From the NCBI RefSeq assembly GCF_900116545.1, contig NZ_FPCK01000001.1, forward strand, positions 620,001-684,000: DNA of 64,000 nucleotides, in the 5' to 3' direction. The DNA is from Devosia crocina (lineage in GTDB: Bacteria > Pseudomonadota > Alphaproteobacteria > Rhizobiales > Devosiaceae). This document shows positions 32,758-41,924 of the stretch, piece after piece (position 1 is the stretch's first letter; every line of letters starts with the position of its first letter). A model generated the notes under the pieces. That model saw only the letters and a list, made by a program, of their open reading frames with translations. It was not told the DNA's origin and searched no databases. A program made the translations under genes and the position numbers.

Positions 32758-34041
32758 TCAGTCAGCCTGGTCCTGAAGGTCGGCCTTCATTTCCTCGATG
32801 GCTTCGTCGGCGCTCATTTCGCCGTTCATGGCCGGGCTAATATAGTTGGCCACAGCGTCGTAGACGGGGGAAGCGACGCCAGCCAGAACCGACTTGGGAT
32901 CGAAGACAGCGGTATCGGCGAGAACCGAATAGGTCGCGTTGGGCTGCATGGTCCGGAACTCTTCGCTTTCACGGGTCGGGGCATAGGCCGGGATATGGCC
33001 CGCTTCCGCCCAGGAGAGCGAATTCTGGTTCATCCAGGAGATGACTTCGAGAACGGCAGCCTTCTTTTCCGGGGTCATTTCACGGCCAGCATTGTTCGGG
33101 ATGGCAAAGCCGTGCGAGTCAGCCCAGGTGGCGGTCTGGTCGAAGAAAGTGGGGATGGCGATGGCGCCCCACTCGAAGCCCAGTTCGCCCGAGGCGGCAA
33201 GGTCGGTCATAGTGGGCACTTCCCACACACCGTTCATGTGCAGGGCTGCTGCGCCGGAGGTGAAGAGTGCAACGCTGCCTTCATATTCGGTCAGACGCGG
33301 GGCGTAGCCGCCCTCGACCCAGCTGGCCATGGTCTCGACGGTCTGGACGGCAGCCGGAATGCTCTCGTCTGGGAAGAAGGTGCCATCTTCGCCGAGGAAC
33401 GTGCCGCCGGCCTGGTTGAAGAGGGAATAGAACACGCGCCAGGGCGTGCCATCGCCCGAGGTCTGCAGCGACAAAGCATATTCCGAATTCGGCTGCAGCT
33501 TTTCAAGCGCGGCCATGAAGTTGTCGGCACCATCAAGGCCGGTCGGCAGGCCATCTTCGCCCAGAAGGCCGGCTTCTTCGAGCTTGTCCTTGTTGTAATA
33601 GAGAATGATGGAGTGGATGTCGAAAGGTACAGCGTACTGGTTGCCGTCGATCTGGCCGGCTTCCCAGTTGGCGGCGGCAAAGGTGTCGGCGGTCAGGCCA
33701 ACGCTTTCCAGGTCTGCCGGGTCGAGCTGGGCAATAGCGCCAGATTCAACGCCAAGCGGAACGCGAGAAAGGTGGTAGGTCATCACATCGGGACCTTCGC
33801 CGATGGCGGCAGCGGTCTGGACGCGCGTATAGAAGGGGGTGCCCCATTCCAGCGTGGTGGGCTGGATGACGATCTCGCCCTCATGCTCGGTGTTGAAGCG
33901 CTCGATCAGCGCCTTCATGCGCACCCCGTCGCCGCCGCTGAGGAAATCCCACCAGACCACGGTTTCCTGCGCCTGCGCCACAGTGCCCAGGGTCAGTGCC
34001 GCCACACTGGACAGCATGGCTACCTTGAAAAACTTGTTCAC
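32758..34041 (-). CDS. Extracellular sugar-binding protein (SBP family 1)
   Basis: The 427-residue periplasmic protein has a Sec signal peptide (FFKVAMLSSVAALTLGTVAQAQ) and SBP_bac_1 features: VWWDFLSGGDGVRMKALIERFN, GPDVMTYHLSR, then a ligand-cleft region with YYNKDKLEEAGL. Family members bind malto-, galacto-, xylo- or arabino-oligosaccharides. Context of GH51 and GH2 enzymes suggests an arabinose-containing or beta-galactoside oligosaccharide. It ends at a stem-loop and lies 124 bp after the ATPase gene. Confidence 0.9.
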   Translation of the reverse strand: MNKFFKVAMLSSVAALTLGTVAQAQETVVWWDFLSGGDGVRMKALIERFNTEHEGEIVIQPTTLEWGTPFYTRVQTAAAIGEGPDVMTYHLSRVPLGVESGAIAQLDPADLESVGLTADTFAAANWEAGQIDGNQYAVPFDIHSIILYYNKDKLEEAGLLGEDGLPTGLDGADNFMAALEKLQPNSEYALSLQTSGDGTPWRVFYSLFNQAGGTFLGEDGTFFPDESIPAAVQTVETMASWVEGGYAPRLTEYEGSVALFTSGAAALHMNGVWEVPTMTDLAASGELGFEWGAIAIPTFFDQTATWADSHGFAIPNNAGREMTPEKKAAVLEVISWMNQNSLSWAEAGHIPAYAPTRESEEFRTMQPNATYSVLADTAVFDPKSVLAGVASPVYDAVANYISPAMNGEMSADEAIEEMKADLQDQAD

Positions 34042-34164
34042 GTCTAACCTCCCTTGGGGCTTGGCCCCTCGCCACTGCTTCAGGCCAATCGATCGCTGGC
34101 GAAGCGGATCGGGCCTTTGTCCAGGTCGCCGCTGAGCGGCCCTGAATTGGTTCTGCCGCTCTCC

Positions 34165-35247
34165 TCAGGCGGCAGCGTGATAGGCTTTGCCTGCCTCGTC
34201 AAAGACCATGGCGGCGTTGCCATCGATGGCCAGATAAACCGTGTCGCCGGGCTGGACGGCGCTGATGCCCTTGTCTTCGGCAATGATGGTCGAGCCATCG
34301 GCGAGGCGAGTATAAACCAGCGTTCTTTCACCCAGGCGCTCGACGACGTCGGCTTCGCCTTTGAGCCCCTGGCCCTCGGCTGCGATGCGAACAGCTTCGG
34401 GGCGAATGCCGAAGGTGAGCTTGTCCTTTGGCAGGCCGGCCATTGGCACCGCAGTTTCAATTGTCTGGCCGGGCAGGCCCACCGAGGCCTTACCATTGCT
34501 GTCGCTGACCGAAGCGATCGGCAGGAAATTCATCGCGGGCGAGCCGACAAAGCCGGCAACAAAGCGTGTAGCGGGCCGCGTATAAACCTCCATGGGCGTG
34601 CCGATCTGTTCGACGCGCTTGTTGTTCATCACCACGATGCGTGTCGCCAGGGTCATGGCCTCAGTCTGGTCGTGGGTCACGAAGATCATCGTCGCCTTGA
34701 TGCGATGATGAAGCTGGGCCAGTTCCAGACGGGTGCGGACGCGCAGGCCAGCGTCGAGGTTGGATAGCGGCTCGTCGAGGAGGAACGCCTTGGGGTCGCG
34801 CACGATGGCGCGGCCGATGGCGACGCGCTGGCGCTGACCGCCGGAGAGCTGCGCGGGCTTGCGATCGAGCAGTTGGGAAATTTCGAGCATGCGCGCGGCG
34901 TCTTCCACGCGGCGCTTGATCTCTTCCTTGGGCGTGCCGACATTCTGGAGGCCGAAGGACATGTTGTCCCGCACCGTCATGTGCGGATAGAGCGCGTAGT
35001 TCTGGAACACCATGGCGACGCCACGCTCATTGGGCGGGAGCTGATCGACACGCTGGCCGCCAAGGTGAATCTCGCCGCCCGAAACCTGTTCGAGACCAGC
35101 AATCATGCGCAGGAGGGTGGATTTGCCGCAGCCCGAGGGTCCAAGGAAAACGATGAACTCGCCCGAGGAGATATGCATCGACACCTTGTCTAGGACGCTG
35201 ACGGCGCCAAAGGACTTGCTGACCTCTTTCAGAACAATGTCGGACAT
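34165..35247 (-). CDS. ABC transporter ATP-binding protein, UgpC/MsmK-like
   Basis: The 360-residue ATPase has Walker A GPSGCGKST, Q-loop VFQNYALYPHMTV, signature LSGGQRQRV, Walker B AFLLDEPLS and H-loop FVTHDQTEAM, followed by the TOBE-type C-terminal regulatory domain (FGIRPEAVRIA, LGERTLVYTRL) of MalK/UgpC proteins. It is the first gene of the CUT1 operon, starting 124 bp before the binding protein. Palindromic elements upstream (35317-35398) would control the operon. Confidence 0.92.
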   Translation of the reverse strand: MSDIVLKEVSKSFGAVSVLDKVSMHISSGEFIVFLGPSGCGKSTLLRMIAGLEQVSGGEIHLGGQRVDQLPPNERGVAMVFQNYALYPHMTVRDNMSFGLQNVGTPKEEIKRRVEDAARMLEISQLLDRKPAQLSGGQRQRVAIGRAIVRDPKAFLLDEPLSNLDAGLRVRTRLELAQLHHRIKATMIFVTHDQTEAMTLATRIVVMNNKRVEQIGTPMEVYTRPATRFVAGFVGSPAMNFLPIASVSDSNGKASVGLPGQTIETAVPMAGLPKDKLTFGIRPEAVRIAAEGQGLKGEADVVERLGERTLVYTRLADGSTIIAEDKGISAVQPGDTVYLAIDGNAAMVFDEAGKAYHAAA

Positions 35248-35316
35248 ATCGCTCTCTCCCCGAAACGCCTAAGCAGCGCCACTTGTCGAGCGTCCCGCAC
35301 GTGAGGCGCCCAATCA

Positions 35317-35398
35317 TTTGTATTATTTTTCAGATGGATCTCAGGCGCAGTCAATACCGTCACGTGATTTTTGGATCATTATTTTTGATAGGTATCAA
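35317..35398. promoter_or_regulatory. Operator region upstream of the CUT1 operon
   Basis: It contains TTTGTATTATTTTT (35317-35330), which matches the reverse complement of 39511-39524 at 13 of 14 positions, and a perfect palindrome of TTGATA and TATCAA around GG (35385-35398). It lies in a 233-bp gap with no other gene. Confidence 0.5.
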
Positions 35399-35480
35399 CA
35401 TGCGCGTGACGGCGCTGTGGCGCCAGCGCCTCCGAGGGCGCTGGGTCATGCCTTGCCGATTGGAGCTGCCGGACGGCCCG

Positions 35481-37328
35481 TCAGTCGATCGGCTCGGCAT
35501 CCTCGGCGGCAGCGCGGGCTTTTCGGCGGGCATTGTCGATCTGCTCGTGCGGCAGGGATGCCGCGGGCATGGTGGTGATGTCACGCAGCGTTTCGAAGGG
35601 CAGTTTGGGCGTGCGCCCTTCTGTCAAAAGCCCATTGACCTCCTGCTCGGTGTCGGTGACCTGAGTGTAGCAGTAGCCCGCCACATGCGGCATAGCCGCG
35701 ATGGCGGAGAAGATGTCGCGCAGGCGGGCTTCGAAGTCCTTGGGATCGTCGACGGTGGAGTAGCCGTGCCACTTTTCGCCCTGCTTGGGCAGGTAGCTCA
35801 GGCCGCCGAATTCGGTGAGCATGATGGGCTTGTCGCCGAGATCGCGACCGTCGAGCACGATGCGGCGCCGGGCAGGGCCCATGCCCTCGAGCATCGCCTT
35901 GAGATCGGCGGTTTCGTGGAAGCGGCTCGCAAGCCCTGCGCCGTCGGGCGCGTAGTCATGCACCGACCAGATATCGCTTTCCACCAGCTCCCAGCCATCG
36001 TTGGAGATGGCAGGGCGGCTTGGGTCGAGCGCCTTGGTCAGGTGATACAGGGCGCTGGCATAGTGGGCCTGGTCCGGGCGGTCGGCGATCTGGGACACGC
36101 CCCAGCTCTCGTTGAGCGGCACCCAGGCGACGATGCAGGGATGGCTCTTGTCGCGGCGAATGGCGGCCATCCATTCCTTCGAGAGACGCTCGATGGCCGA
36201 GTTGGAAAAGCCATAGGCGCTGGGCATTTCCTCCCAGACGATAAGGCCGAGCACGTCGCACCAGTAAAGAAAGCGCGGATCCTCGATCTTCTGGTGGATG
36301 CGAACGCCGTTGAAACCCATCTCCTTGATGAGCTCGACTTCGCGCTTGAGTGCCTCGGGGCTGGGCGCAGCAAGGTGGGATTCAGGCCAGTAGTTCTGGC
36401 CGAGAACCATGCGCAAATAATAGGGCAGGCCATTAAGGAGGAACCGCTGGGCGCCGACGCCGACGCTGCGGAGGCCCAGATATGAGGCGACCTTATCCTG
36501 TTTGGCGCCATCGAACACGATCTCGGCGTCGATGAGATTGGGGCGCTCGGGGGTCCAAAGGAGATAATCGCGGTGAACCCCGTTCTCGAGCTGGGGCACG
36601 GCGATATCGATGCGCATCTCGCTTTCGGCCATCACGACGGTCTGCTGAGCCAGGAGCTTGGCGTGGGCCGTGAGCTTGATGGTGAGCGCCACCGGCTCGG
36701 TGGGGACAGTATTGAGACGCACCTCGCACCGGACGCGGTAATTGGCGAGATCAGGAACGAAATGAATGTCGGTCAGGTGCAGATCGGGCACAACGCTGAG
36801 CCACACCGGCTGCCAGATGCCGCTCGTGCGATGATACCAGATGGCATGCGGGGCTTCGAGCCAATCCTGCTTGCCACGGGGAATGCGCACGTCTTCCGGC
36901 TGATCCTCGGCGCGGACCACCAGCACCTGATCGCCCTCGATCAGCGCATGGGTGACATCGAGCGAGAATGGGACGTGACCGCCTTCATGGCTGCCGACGC
37001 AGTGGCCATTGAGCCAGACGGTGGCGGCATAATCGACGGCCCCAAAATTGAGGAGAAGCTTTTCGCCAGGTGCCAAAGTGGGCGCGGGGAAGGTGCGGCG
37101 ATACCAGATGACCGGGTGAAAGCCGGTTTCGCGCAGGCCCGAAAGCTTGCTTTCAGGCGGGTAGGGAACGGTGATGCGGCGATCGAAGGCGTCAGTCTTG
37201 TTCCACCAGCTTTCCTTGATGCCCTGATCGGCATCGTCATGAGCAAAACCCCATTCGCCGCAGAGATCGATCCAGCCATCGCGGCGGAACTGCGGATTGG
37301 GTGCAATCGTGGTGTTAGGGCTGGTCAA
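35481..37328 (-). CDS. GH2 family glycoside hydrolase
   Basis: The roughly 615-residue cytoplasmic enzyme has the sugar-binding jelly roll (WYRRTFPAPTLAPGEKLLLNFGAVDYAATVWLNG), an Ig-like domain and the TIM barrel with the acid/base Glu in WVPLNESWG and the nucleophile in IMLTEFGG. GH2 members are beta-galactosidases, glucuronidases or mannosidases; the specificity is not clear. The TTG at 37328 follows GAGGAAATC and is a better start than the ATG at 37364, which has no ribosome site. It is divergent from the LacI gene. Confidence 0.85.
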   Translation of the reverse strand: MTSPNTTIAPNPQFRRDGWIDLCGEWGFAHDDADQGIKESWWNKTDAFDRRITVPYPPESKLSGLRETGFHPVIWYRRTFPAPTLAPGEKLLLNFGAVDYAATVWLNGHCVGSHEGGHVPFSLDVTHALIEGDQVLVVRAEDQPEDVRIPRGKQDWLEAPHAIWYHRTSGIWQPVWLSVVPDLHLTDIHFVPDLANYRVRCEVRLNTVPTEPVALTIKLTAHAKLLAQQTVVMAESEMRIDIAVPQLENGVHRDYLLWTPERPNLIDAEIVFDGAKQDKVASYLGLRSVGVGAQRFLLNGLPYYLRMVLGQNYWPESHLAAPSPEALKREVELIKEMGFNGVRIHQKIEDPRFLYWCDVLGLIVWEEMPSAYGFSNSAIERLSKEWMAAIRRDKSHPCIVAWVPLNESWGVSQIADRPDQAHYASALYHLTKALDPSRPAISNDGWELVESDIWSVHDYAPDGAGLASRFHETADLKAMLEGMGPARRRIVLDGRDLGDKPIMLTEFGGLSYLPKQGEKWHGYSTVDDPKDFEARLRDIFSAIAAMPHVAGYCYTQVTDTEQEVNGLLTEGRTPKLPFETLRDITTMPAASLPHEQIDNARRKARAAAEDAEPID

Positions 37329-37421
37329 GATTTCCTCGTCTGCGCATGAATTATGATAACGCATTAGCTTGAAGGCGCTTTGGACAGTCCGGCTGGCTCG
37401 CCGTCTCCTCAGTCCAAAGGC

Positions 37422-37445
37422 GTTTGCTAAATTTGTTTAGCAAAC
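37422..37445. promoter_or_regulatory. LacI operator
   Basis: Perfect 10-bp arms (GTTTGCTAAA and TTTAGCAAAC) flank TTTG, between the GH2 gene and the lacI-type gene. It is very probably the binding site of that regulator and controls both. Confidence 0.7.
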
Positions 37446-37497
37446 TGCGTCACCGCTGTTAGCTTGTCAAGAATGCTCAGATATTGGACTGTGGGCA

Positions 37498-38508
37498 GTG
37501 AAAAAGCGCGTAAAAATGGTCGACATCGCCCGGGCCGCAGAGGTCTCGCGCACATCGGTGTCGTTGATCCTCAACAAGGTGCCTGGCGTCCGGATCGCGG
37601 AAGCAACGCGGCAACGCGTGCTGCAAGTCGCGCGCGAGCTCGGCTATACGCCGGGGCCGCTTTTGAGCGATCTCGAACCGGCGCGGACGCGGGTTTTCGG
37701 GGTGCTGATCAACGAGATTTCGTCGGCCTATCCCGTCGACCTCATCTATGGGCTGCAGAACTGGGCCGATGCGCAGGGCGTGCAGGTGTTGATCCAGGTC
37801 AGCGATGGGGCTGCGGACCGCGAGGTCGCCGCGCTAGAACTGTTCGACCGGGTCGGGGTGACCGGCATCGTTTATGCGAGCACGTTTTCGGCCATTGTGT
37901 CGCCGCCAGCGCTTCTGGCGCGGTTCCGTCACGTGTTGCTCAACTGCCGGCGCGAGGACCGGACGGGGTTTTCGATACTGCCGGCGGAGCGGCATGGCGG
38001 TGCTTTGGCGACACACCATCTGGTCGAGATCGGCTGCCAAAAAATCGCGACTATCACGGGGGATCCGTGGCAGTTCGCAAGTCGCGAGCGGCTGGCGGGG
38101 TATCACCGGACGCTCAACAAGGCTGGCCTCGTGGCCTTATCCGGCTATGAGCAGAGCAGCGATTGGGGGCATCGCAGCGGCTATGAGGCAGCACTGCAGC
38201 TCTTCGCCCTACCAAACCCGCCCGATGGGATCTTTTGTCAGAACGACATCGTGGCGCGCGGCGCGCTCGAAGCGGCAAGGGAGCAGGGCGTGAATGTGCC
38301 CGGCGATGTGGCGATCATCGGCTATGACGACCGGGAATTCGCGCGGGATCTCGGGATTTCGAGTGTAACCCTGCCGTATCTCGAGATGGCGGAGCGGGCG
38401 TTTGCCGCGCTGACTTCTGCGGCCGATCTCGTCGATCGCACGATTTTTGTATCAGGAAAGCTCATGGAAAGGGCGAGCACCGCGCGGAATCAAGCCCAGA
38501 GCGCTTGA
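37498..38508 (+). CDS. LacI family transcriptional regulator
   Basis: The 336-residue regulator begins with a lambda-repressor-like HTH (MVDIARAAEVSRTSVSLILNKVPGVRI) and hinge (RQRVLQVARELGYTP), followed by the periplasmic-binding-like sensor domain (FGVLINEISSAYPVDLIYGLQ, GYDDREFARDLG). The GTG start at 37498 and the ATG at 37516 are both possible. A perfect palindrome lies 53 bp upstream. It is likely a sugar-responsive repressor of GH2 and perhaps the CUT1 transporter. Confidence 0.92.
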   Translation: MKKRVKMVDIARAAEVSRTSVSLILNKVPGVRIAEATRQRVLQVARELGYTPGPLLSDLEPARTRVFGVLINEISSAYPVDLIYGLQNWADAQGVQVLIQVSDGAADREVAALELFDRVGVTGIVYASTFSAIVSPPALLARFRHVLLNCRREDRTGFSILPAERHGGALATHHLVEIGCQKIATITGDPWQFASRERLAGYHRTLNKAGLVALSGYEQSSDWGHRSGYEAALQLFALPNPPDGIFCQNDIVARGALEAAREQGVNVPGDVAIIGYDDREFARDLGISSVTLPYLEMAERAFAALTSAADLVDRTIFVSGKLMERASTARNQAQSA

Positions 38509-38538
38509 TTGTATCACGTTTTTTGATACGACAATCAA
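38505..38538. promoter_or_regulatory. Interrupted inverted repeat upstream of the ArsR-like regulator
   Basis: The arms TTGATTGTATCA and TGATA...CAATCAA (with a 3-base bulge) flank CGTTTTT. It overlaps the lacI 3' end and lies 19 bp before the regulator start, fitting an autoregulatory site. The TTGTAT and TTTTTGATA words recur at 35317 and 35384. Confidence 0.5.
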
Positions 38539-38556
38539 AACTGAAGCTGGGGCGCC

Positions 38557-39486
38557 ATGAGCCGGAATTTTCTAGTTGTCGATCCCGAGGAGAATATCGA
38601 GGTTCTCAAGGGGCTCGCTTCGCCGGTTCGGGTGCGGATTCTCAAGCTTCTGCATGTCGAGGGGCCGCTCAACGGCAATGATATCGCCGACCGGCTCGAT
38701 CTGCCGCAATCGACGGTATCAACCAATATCCAAATCCTGGAAACGGCGGGGCTGATCCGCACGGAGACGCAGAAGGCGCGCAAGGGCAATCAGAAGATTT
38801 GCCACTCGACGTTCGATGAAGTGCTGGTGATGTTCAAGGAGGATATCACTCCGCTCAGATCCAACAGCATTGAAGTAGCAATGCCGCTCGGGCTTTATAC
38901 CAGCTGCGAGGTTTCGGCGCCCTGCGGGCTGTGTTCGACCGAAGGGATCATCGGGCTTCTCGATGTGCCGGAGACCTATCTCGAGCCCGACCGCATGAAG
39001 GCGGGGCTGATCTGGTTCACTCGCGGCTACCTCGAATACCAGTTTCCCAACAATGCCAAATTAGCGCAGAACACGATCGAAGTGCTCGAATTTGCACTGG
39101 AACTGAGCTCGGAAGTGCCGGGGACTTCCGCAGATTGGCCGAGCGATATCACGCTTTCGGTCAACGGTACCGAGATCGGCACCTGGACCTCACCGGGCGA
39201 TTTCGGCGATCAGCGGGGCGTCTATACCCCGGACTGGTGGAAGCTCAAGGGGAGCCAATATGGCAAGCTCAAGAGCTGGCGGGTGACCCAGGAGGGCACC
39301 TATGTCGACGGGGTGAAGATTTCGCCGGTTTCGCTGATCGATCTCGATCTCTCCAGCCGGCACTCGATCCGGCTACGGATAGCGGTTAAGCCAGATGCCA
39401 AGCATCCAGGTGGGATCAATATTTTCGGCCGAGGTTTTGGCAATTACGACCAGGATATCATCATGCGGTTGCAAACCTCGCGCTAA
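38557..39486 (+). CDS. ArsR-like HTH regulator with large C-terminal domain (COG4189-like)
   Basis: The N-terminal 90 residues form an ArsR-type winged helix (LASPVRVRILKLLHVEGPLNGNDIADRLDLPQSTVSTNIQILETAGLIR). The remaining ~200 residues are beta-rich, with a Cys cluster (TSCEVSAPCGLCSTEG), Trp-rich GTWTSPGDFGDQRGVYTPDWWKLK, and RLRIAVKPDAKHPGGINIFG. No annotated domain is recognised with confidence. The location before a GH51 gene suggests it senses an arabinose-containing sugar. Homologues in other bacteria occur beside arabinofuranosidase genes. Confidence 0.8.
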   Translation: MSRNFLVVDPEENIEVLKGLASPVRVRILKLLHVEGPLNGNDIADRLDLPQSTVSTNIQILETAGLIRTETQKARKGNQKICHSTFDEVLVMFKEDITPLRSNSIEVAMPLGLYTSCEVSAPCGLCSTEGIIGLLDVPETYLEPDRMKAGLIWFTRGYLEYQFPNNAKLAQNTIEVLEFALELSSEVPGTSADWPSDITLSVNGTEIGTWTSPGDFGDQRGVYTPDWWKLKGSQYGKLKSWRVTQEGTYVDGVKISPVSLIDLDLSSRHSIRLRIAVKPDAKHPGGINIFGRGFGNYDQDIIMRLQTSR

Positions 39487-39510
39487 GGGGTGTTGGGTTT
39501 CGTACGCGGT

Positions 39511-39600
39511 AAAAATCATACAAAAGGGCTTCTGATCGGGTTGCGTATCGGAAGCGCCGTCTGTACAACCGATTTAATGATGTAAATCATAAAATCAGAA
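39511..39600. promoter_or_regulatory. GH51 promoter region with shared motif
   Basis: AAAAATCATACAAA (39511-39524) mirrors TTTGTATTATTTTT at 35317. A short inverted repeat ATGAT/ATCAT around gtaa follows near 39580. The position upstream of GH51 and CUT1 suggests the same regulator acts on both. Confidence 0.4.
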
Positions 39601-39616
39601 CCTATTGGAGGAAACG

Positions 39617-41128
39617 GTGAAGGCGTCTGCTGTCGCGAACAAGGAATTCACGATCGCCAAGATCGATGATCGTGTCTATGGAGCGTTTCTCGAGCATCTC
39701 GGCCGCGCCATTTATGAAGGCATCTACGAGCCGGATCATCCGACTGCCGACGAGAACGGCATGCGCGGCGACGTGGCCAAGCTCGTCAAGGACCTCAACG
39801 TTCCTGTGGTGCGCTATCCCGGCGGCAATTTCGTTTCCGCCTATAACTGGGAAGACGGTATCGGCCCGCGCGAGGAGCGCCCAGTGCGGCTGGACCTTGC
39901 CTGGCATACCTCCGAAAGCAATCACGTTGGTATCCATGAGTTCGCCGACTGGTGCGCGACTGTCGGCACCGAGATGATGCTGGCGGTGAACCTCGGTTCG
40001 CGCGGCGTTGACGAGGCACGCAACTTCCTCGAATATGTCAATCACCCCGGCGGCTCCTACTGGAGCGACCTGCGCATCAAGAACGGGCGCAAGGAGCCGT
40101 GGAACGTCAAGCTCTGGTGCCTCGGCAACGAGATGGACGGCCCCTGGCAGGTGGGCCACAAGGACGCTGCCGAATATGGCAAGCTCGCTGCCAACACCGC
40201 CCGCGCCATGCGCATGTTCGACAAGAGCCTCGAACTGATCGTCTGCGGTTCCTCCAATGCCGATATGCCGAGCTATCCCGATTGGGAACGCATCGTGCTC
40301 GAGCACACCTATGACCATGTGGATTTCATTTCGCTCCACATGTACTTCTTCAATCCGGAGAAGGAGACGGCCAACTTCCTCACGATGGCGGAGAAGCTCG
40401 ACACTTATATCGAGACCGTTGCCGCCACCATCAAGCAGGTGAAGGCCAAGAAGCGCTCCAAGCACGACGTCTATATTTGCTTTGACGAGTGGAACGTCTG
40501 GTACCACTCCAAGGAGCAGGACAAGAAGCTGCTGGGCGGCAATAGCGGCTGGCCGCATGCGCCCGGGCTTCTCGAAGACGTCTACAATTTCGAAGACGTG
40601 CTGATGGTGGGGTTGATCCTCAACACCTTCATCCGCCGCTCGGACGTGGTCAAGATCGCCTGTATTGCCCAGCTTGTGAACGTCATCGCGCCGATCATGA
40701 CGGAAAAGGGTGGTCCGGCCTGGGCTCAGACGATTTACTACCCCTATTATTTCGCCTCGATCTTCGGGCGCGGCACAGCGCTCGATCTCAAGGTGGACAG
40801 CCCGACCTATGACGGGCGCTATGGCGACAATGCTGCCTATGTCGATATCTCGGGCGTTCATGACGAAGAGGGCAGCACGCTGACTTTCTTCCTCGTCAAC
40901 CGTCACGGCACGGAAAATGCGGATGTTGAACTGAGCCTGCAGGGTTTTGCCACGGGCTCCGTGATCGACCACCAGGTGATGACGCATCCGAACCTGGAAG
41001 CGACAAACACCGCCAAGAACCAGGACGAGGTCAAGCCGCGCAAGGGCGAAGGCGCAACAGTGGTCGATGGCAAGCTGAGCGTGACCCTGCCGCCTTACTC
41101 GTACCAGATGGTGCGCGTGAAGATCTAA
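39617..41128 (+). CDS. abfA: GH51 alpha-L-arabinofuranosidase
   Basis: The 503-residue enzyme removes L-arabinofuranosyl side chains from arabinoxylan or arabinan fragments. It has a (beta/alpha)8 barrel with acid/base Glu172 (WCLGNEMDGPW), nucleophile Glu291 (CFDEWNVWY) and a C-terminal jelly roll ending PPYSYQMVRVKI. There is no signal peptide, so it acts in the cytosol after oligosaccharide import. The GTG at 39617 is preceded by GGAGGAAAC; an upstream TTG at 39605 lies within that site. It ends at a strong terminator. Confidence 0.92.
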   Translation: MKASAVANKEFTIAKIDDRVYGAFLEHLGRAIYEGIYEPDHPTADENGMRGDVAKLVKDLNVPVVRYPGGNFVSAYNWEDGIGPREERPVRLDLAWHTSESNHVGIHEFADWCATVGTEMMLAVNLGSRGVDEARNFLEYVNHPGGSYWSDLRIKNGRKEPWNVKLWCLGNEMDGPWQVGHKDAAEYGKLAANTARAMRMFDKSLELIVCGSSNADMPSYPDWERIVLEHTYDHVDFISLHMYFFNPEKETANFLTMAEKLDTYIETVAATIKQVKAKKRSKHDVYICFDEWNVWYHSKEQDKKLLGGNSGWPHAPGLLEDVYNFEDVLMVGLILNTFIRRSDVVKIACIAQLVNVIAPIMTEKGGPAWAQTIYYPYYFASIFGRGTALDLKVDSPTYDGRYGDNAAYVDISGVHDEEGSTLTFFLVNRHGTENADVELSLQGFATGSVIDHQVMTHPNLEATNTAKNQDEVKPRKGEGATVVDGKLSVTLPPYSYQMVRVKI

Positions 41129-41153
41129 GGCGTCAGCATTTGGAATGTTGAAG

Positions 41154-41181
41154 CGGAGGCGTCGCGGGCGCCTCCGTTTTT
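41154..41181 (+). terminator. Rho-independent terminator after GH51
   Basis: An 8-bp stem (CGGAGGCG / CGCCTCCG) with a 7-base loop is followed by TTTTTGTTT. It is an unambiguous terminator of the GH51 transcript. Confidence 0.9.
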
Positions 41182-41260
41182 GTTTGTCTGGAGAGCTGTT
41201 TAACGGCGACGGCCACACCTTCCCGTCACCACAAGGCTCTCCGGGTGGTCCATGCGGAGG

Positions 41261-41300
41261 CGAGATGGATTCCCGGACGGGCCGGGCAATGACGGTGAGC
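41261..41300. repeat. Intergenic palindromic repeat with CCCGG/CCGGG words
   Basis: The wording GATTCCCGGA, GGGCCGGGCAATGACGGTGAGC is typical of dispersed intergenic repeats in Hyphomicrobiales (a sibling of 22403 and 59404). It separates the arabinose locus from the cobalamin region. Confidence 0.4.
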
Positions 41301-41384
41301 CGGGAACGAGCGTAAGACCGTTCCTTTGGTGGTGGAATGATGTATGCCCAAGGCCAACACCACACAGCCGGACCGGAGAAAATC

Positions 41385-41924
41385 ATGGGCAATCGCCTCT
41401 CGAAAATCGTTACGCGGACGGGCGATGACGGCACGACCGGGCTGTCCGATGGATCGCGCCTTCCCAAGACCGACGCCCTGATCGAGGCGATGGGGACGGT
41501 CGATGAACTCAACAGTGTCGTGGGCTTTGCCGAAAGTCAGCAGACCAATCCGGTTCTGCGCGAGGCGCTGGTGGCGATCCAGCATGATCTCTTCGATCTT
41601 GGCGGAGCGCTATCGATGCCGGGGCATCCTGTCCTGACGGACAAGCATATCGAGGAGATCGATGAGACGGTGTCGCGCTGGAATGCCACCTTGCCGCCCC
41701 TCAAGGATTTCATTTTGCCCGGCGGTACGCCGGCCGTTGCGTCGCTCCATATGGCCCGCACCGTGTGTCGCCGCGCCGAACGGCGGTTGATTGCGATCGA
41801 GGATGCGCGAACGGCCGATGGGCGGATTTATCTCAATCGCCTATCGGACTTGTTGTTTGTTGCGGCGCGCCTTGCAGCGGAAGGGCAGGAGCGGCTGTGG
41901 TCGCCTAACCGGCGGAATAGTTGA
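41385..41924 (+). CDS. pduO: PduO-type ATP:cob(I)alamin adenosyltransferase
   Basis: This 179-residue enzyme transfers the adenosyl group of ATP to cob(I)alamin, making adenosylcobalamin. The N-terminal signature [19 protein letters not shown] and the C-terminal [11 protein letters not shown] and [16 protein letters not shown] match PduO/MMAB-type enzymes. It starts with ATG at 41385 after GGAGAAAA. Its end overlaps the 3' end of the convergent metH gene by 20 bp. Other cobalamin genes follow nearby. Confidence 0.92.
   Translation: MGNRLSKIVTRTGDDGTTGLSDGSRLPKTDALIEAMGTVDELNSVVGFAESQQTNPVLREALVAIQHDLFDLGGALSMPGHPVLTDKHIEEIDETVSRWNATLPPLKDFILPGGTPAVASLHMARTVCRRAERRLIAIEDARTADGRIYLNRLSDLLFVAARLAAEGQERLWSPNRRNS

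Noticed and set aside
32749..34047. 432-residue ORF opposite the sugar-binding protein
   Set aside because: Antisense shadow without recognisable motifs or ribosome site; the minus strand has signal peptide and SBP features.
39602..41512. 636-residue ORF antisense to GH51
   Set aside because: The plus strand has the GH51 catalytic motifs and a strong ribosome site. The antisense ORF has no family features.
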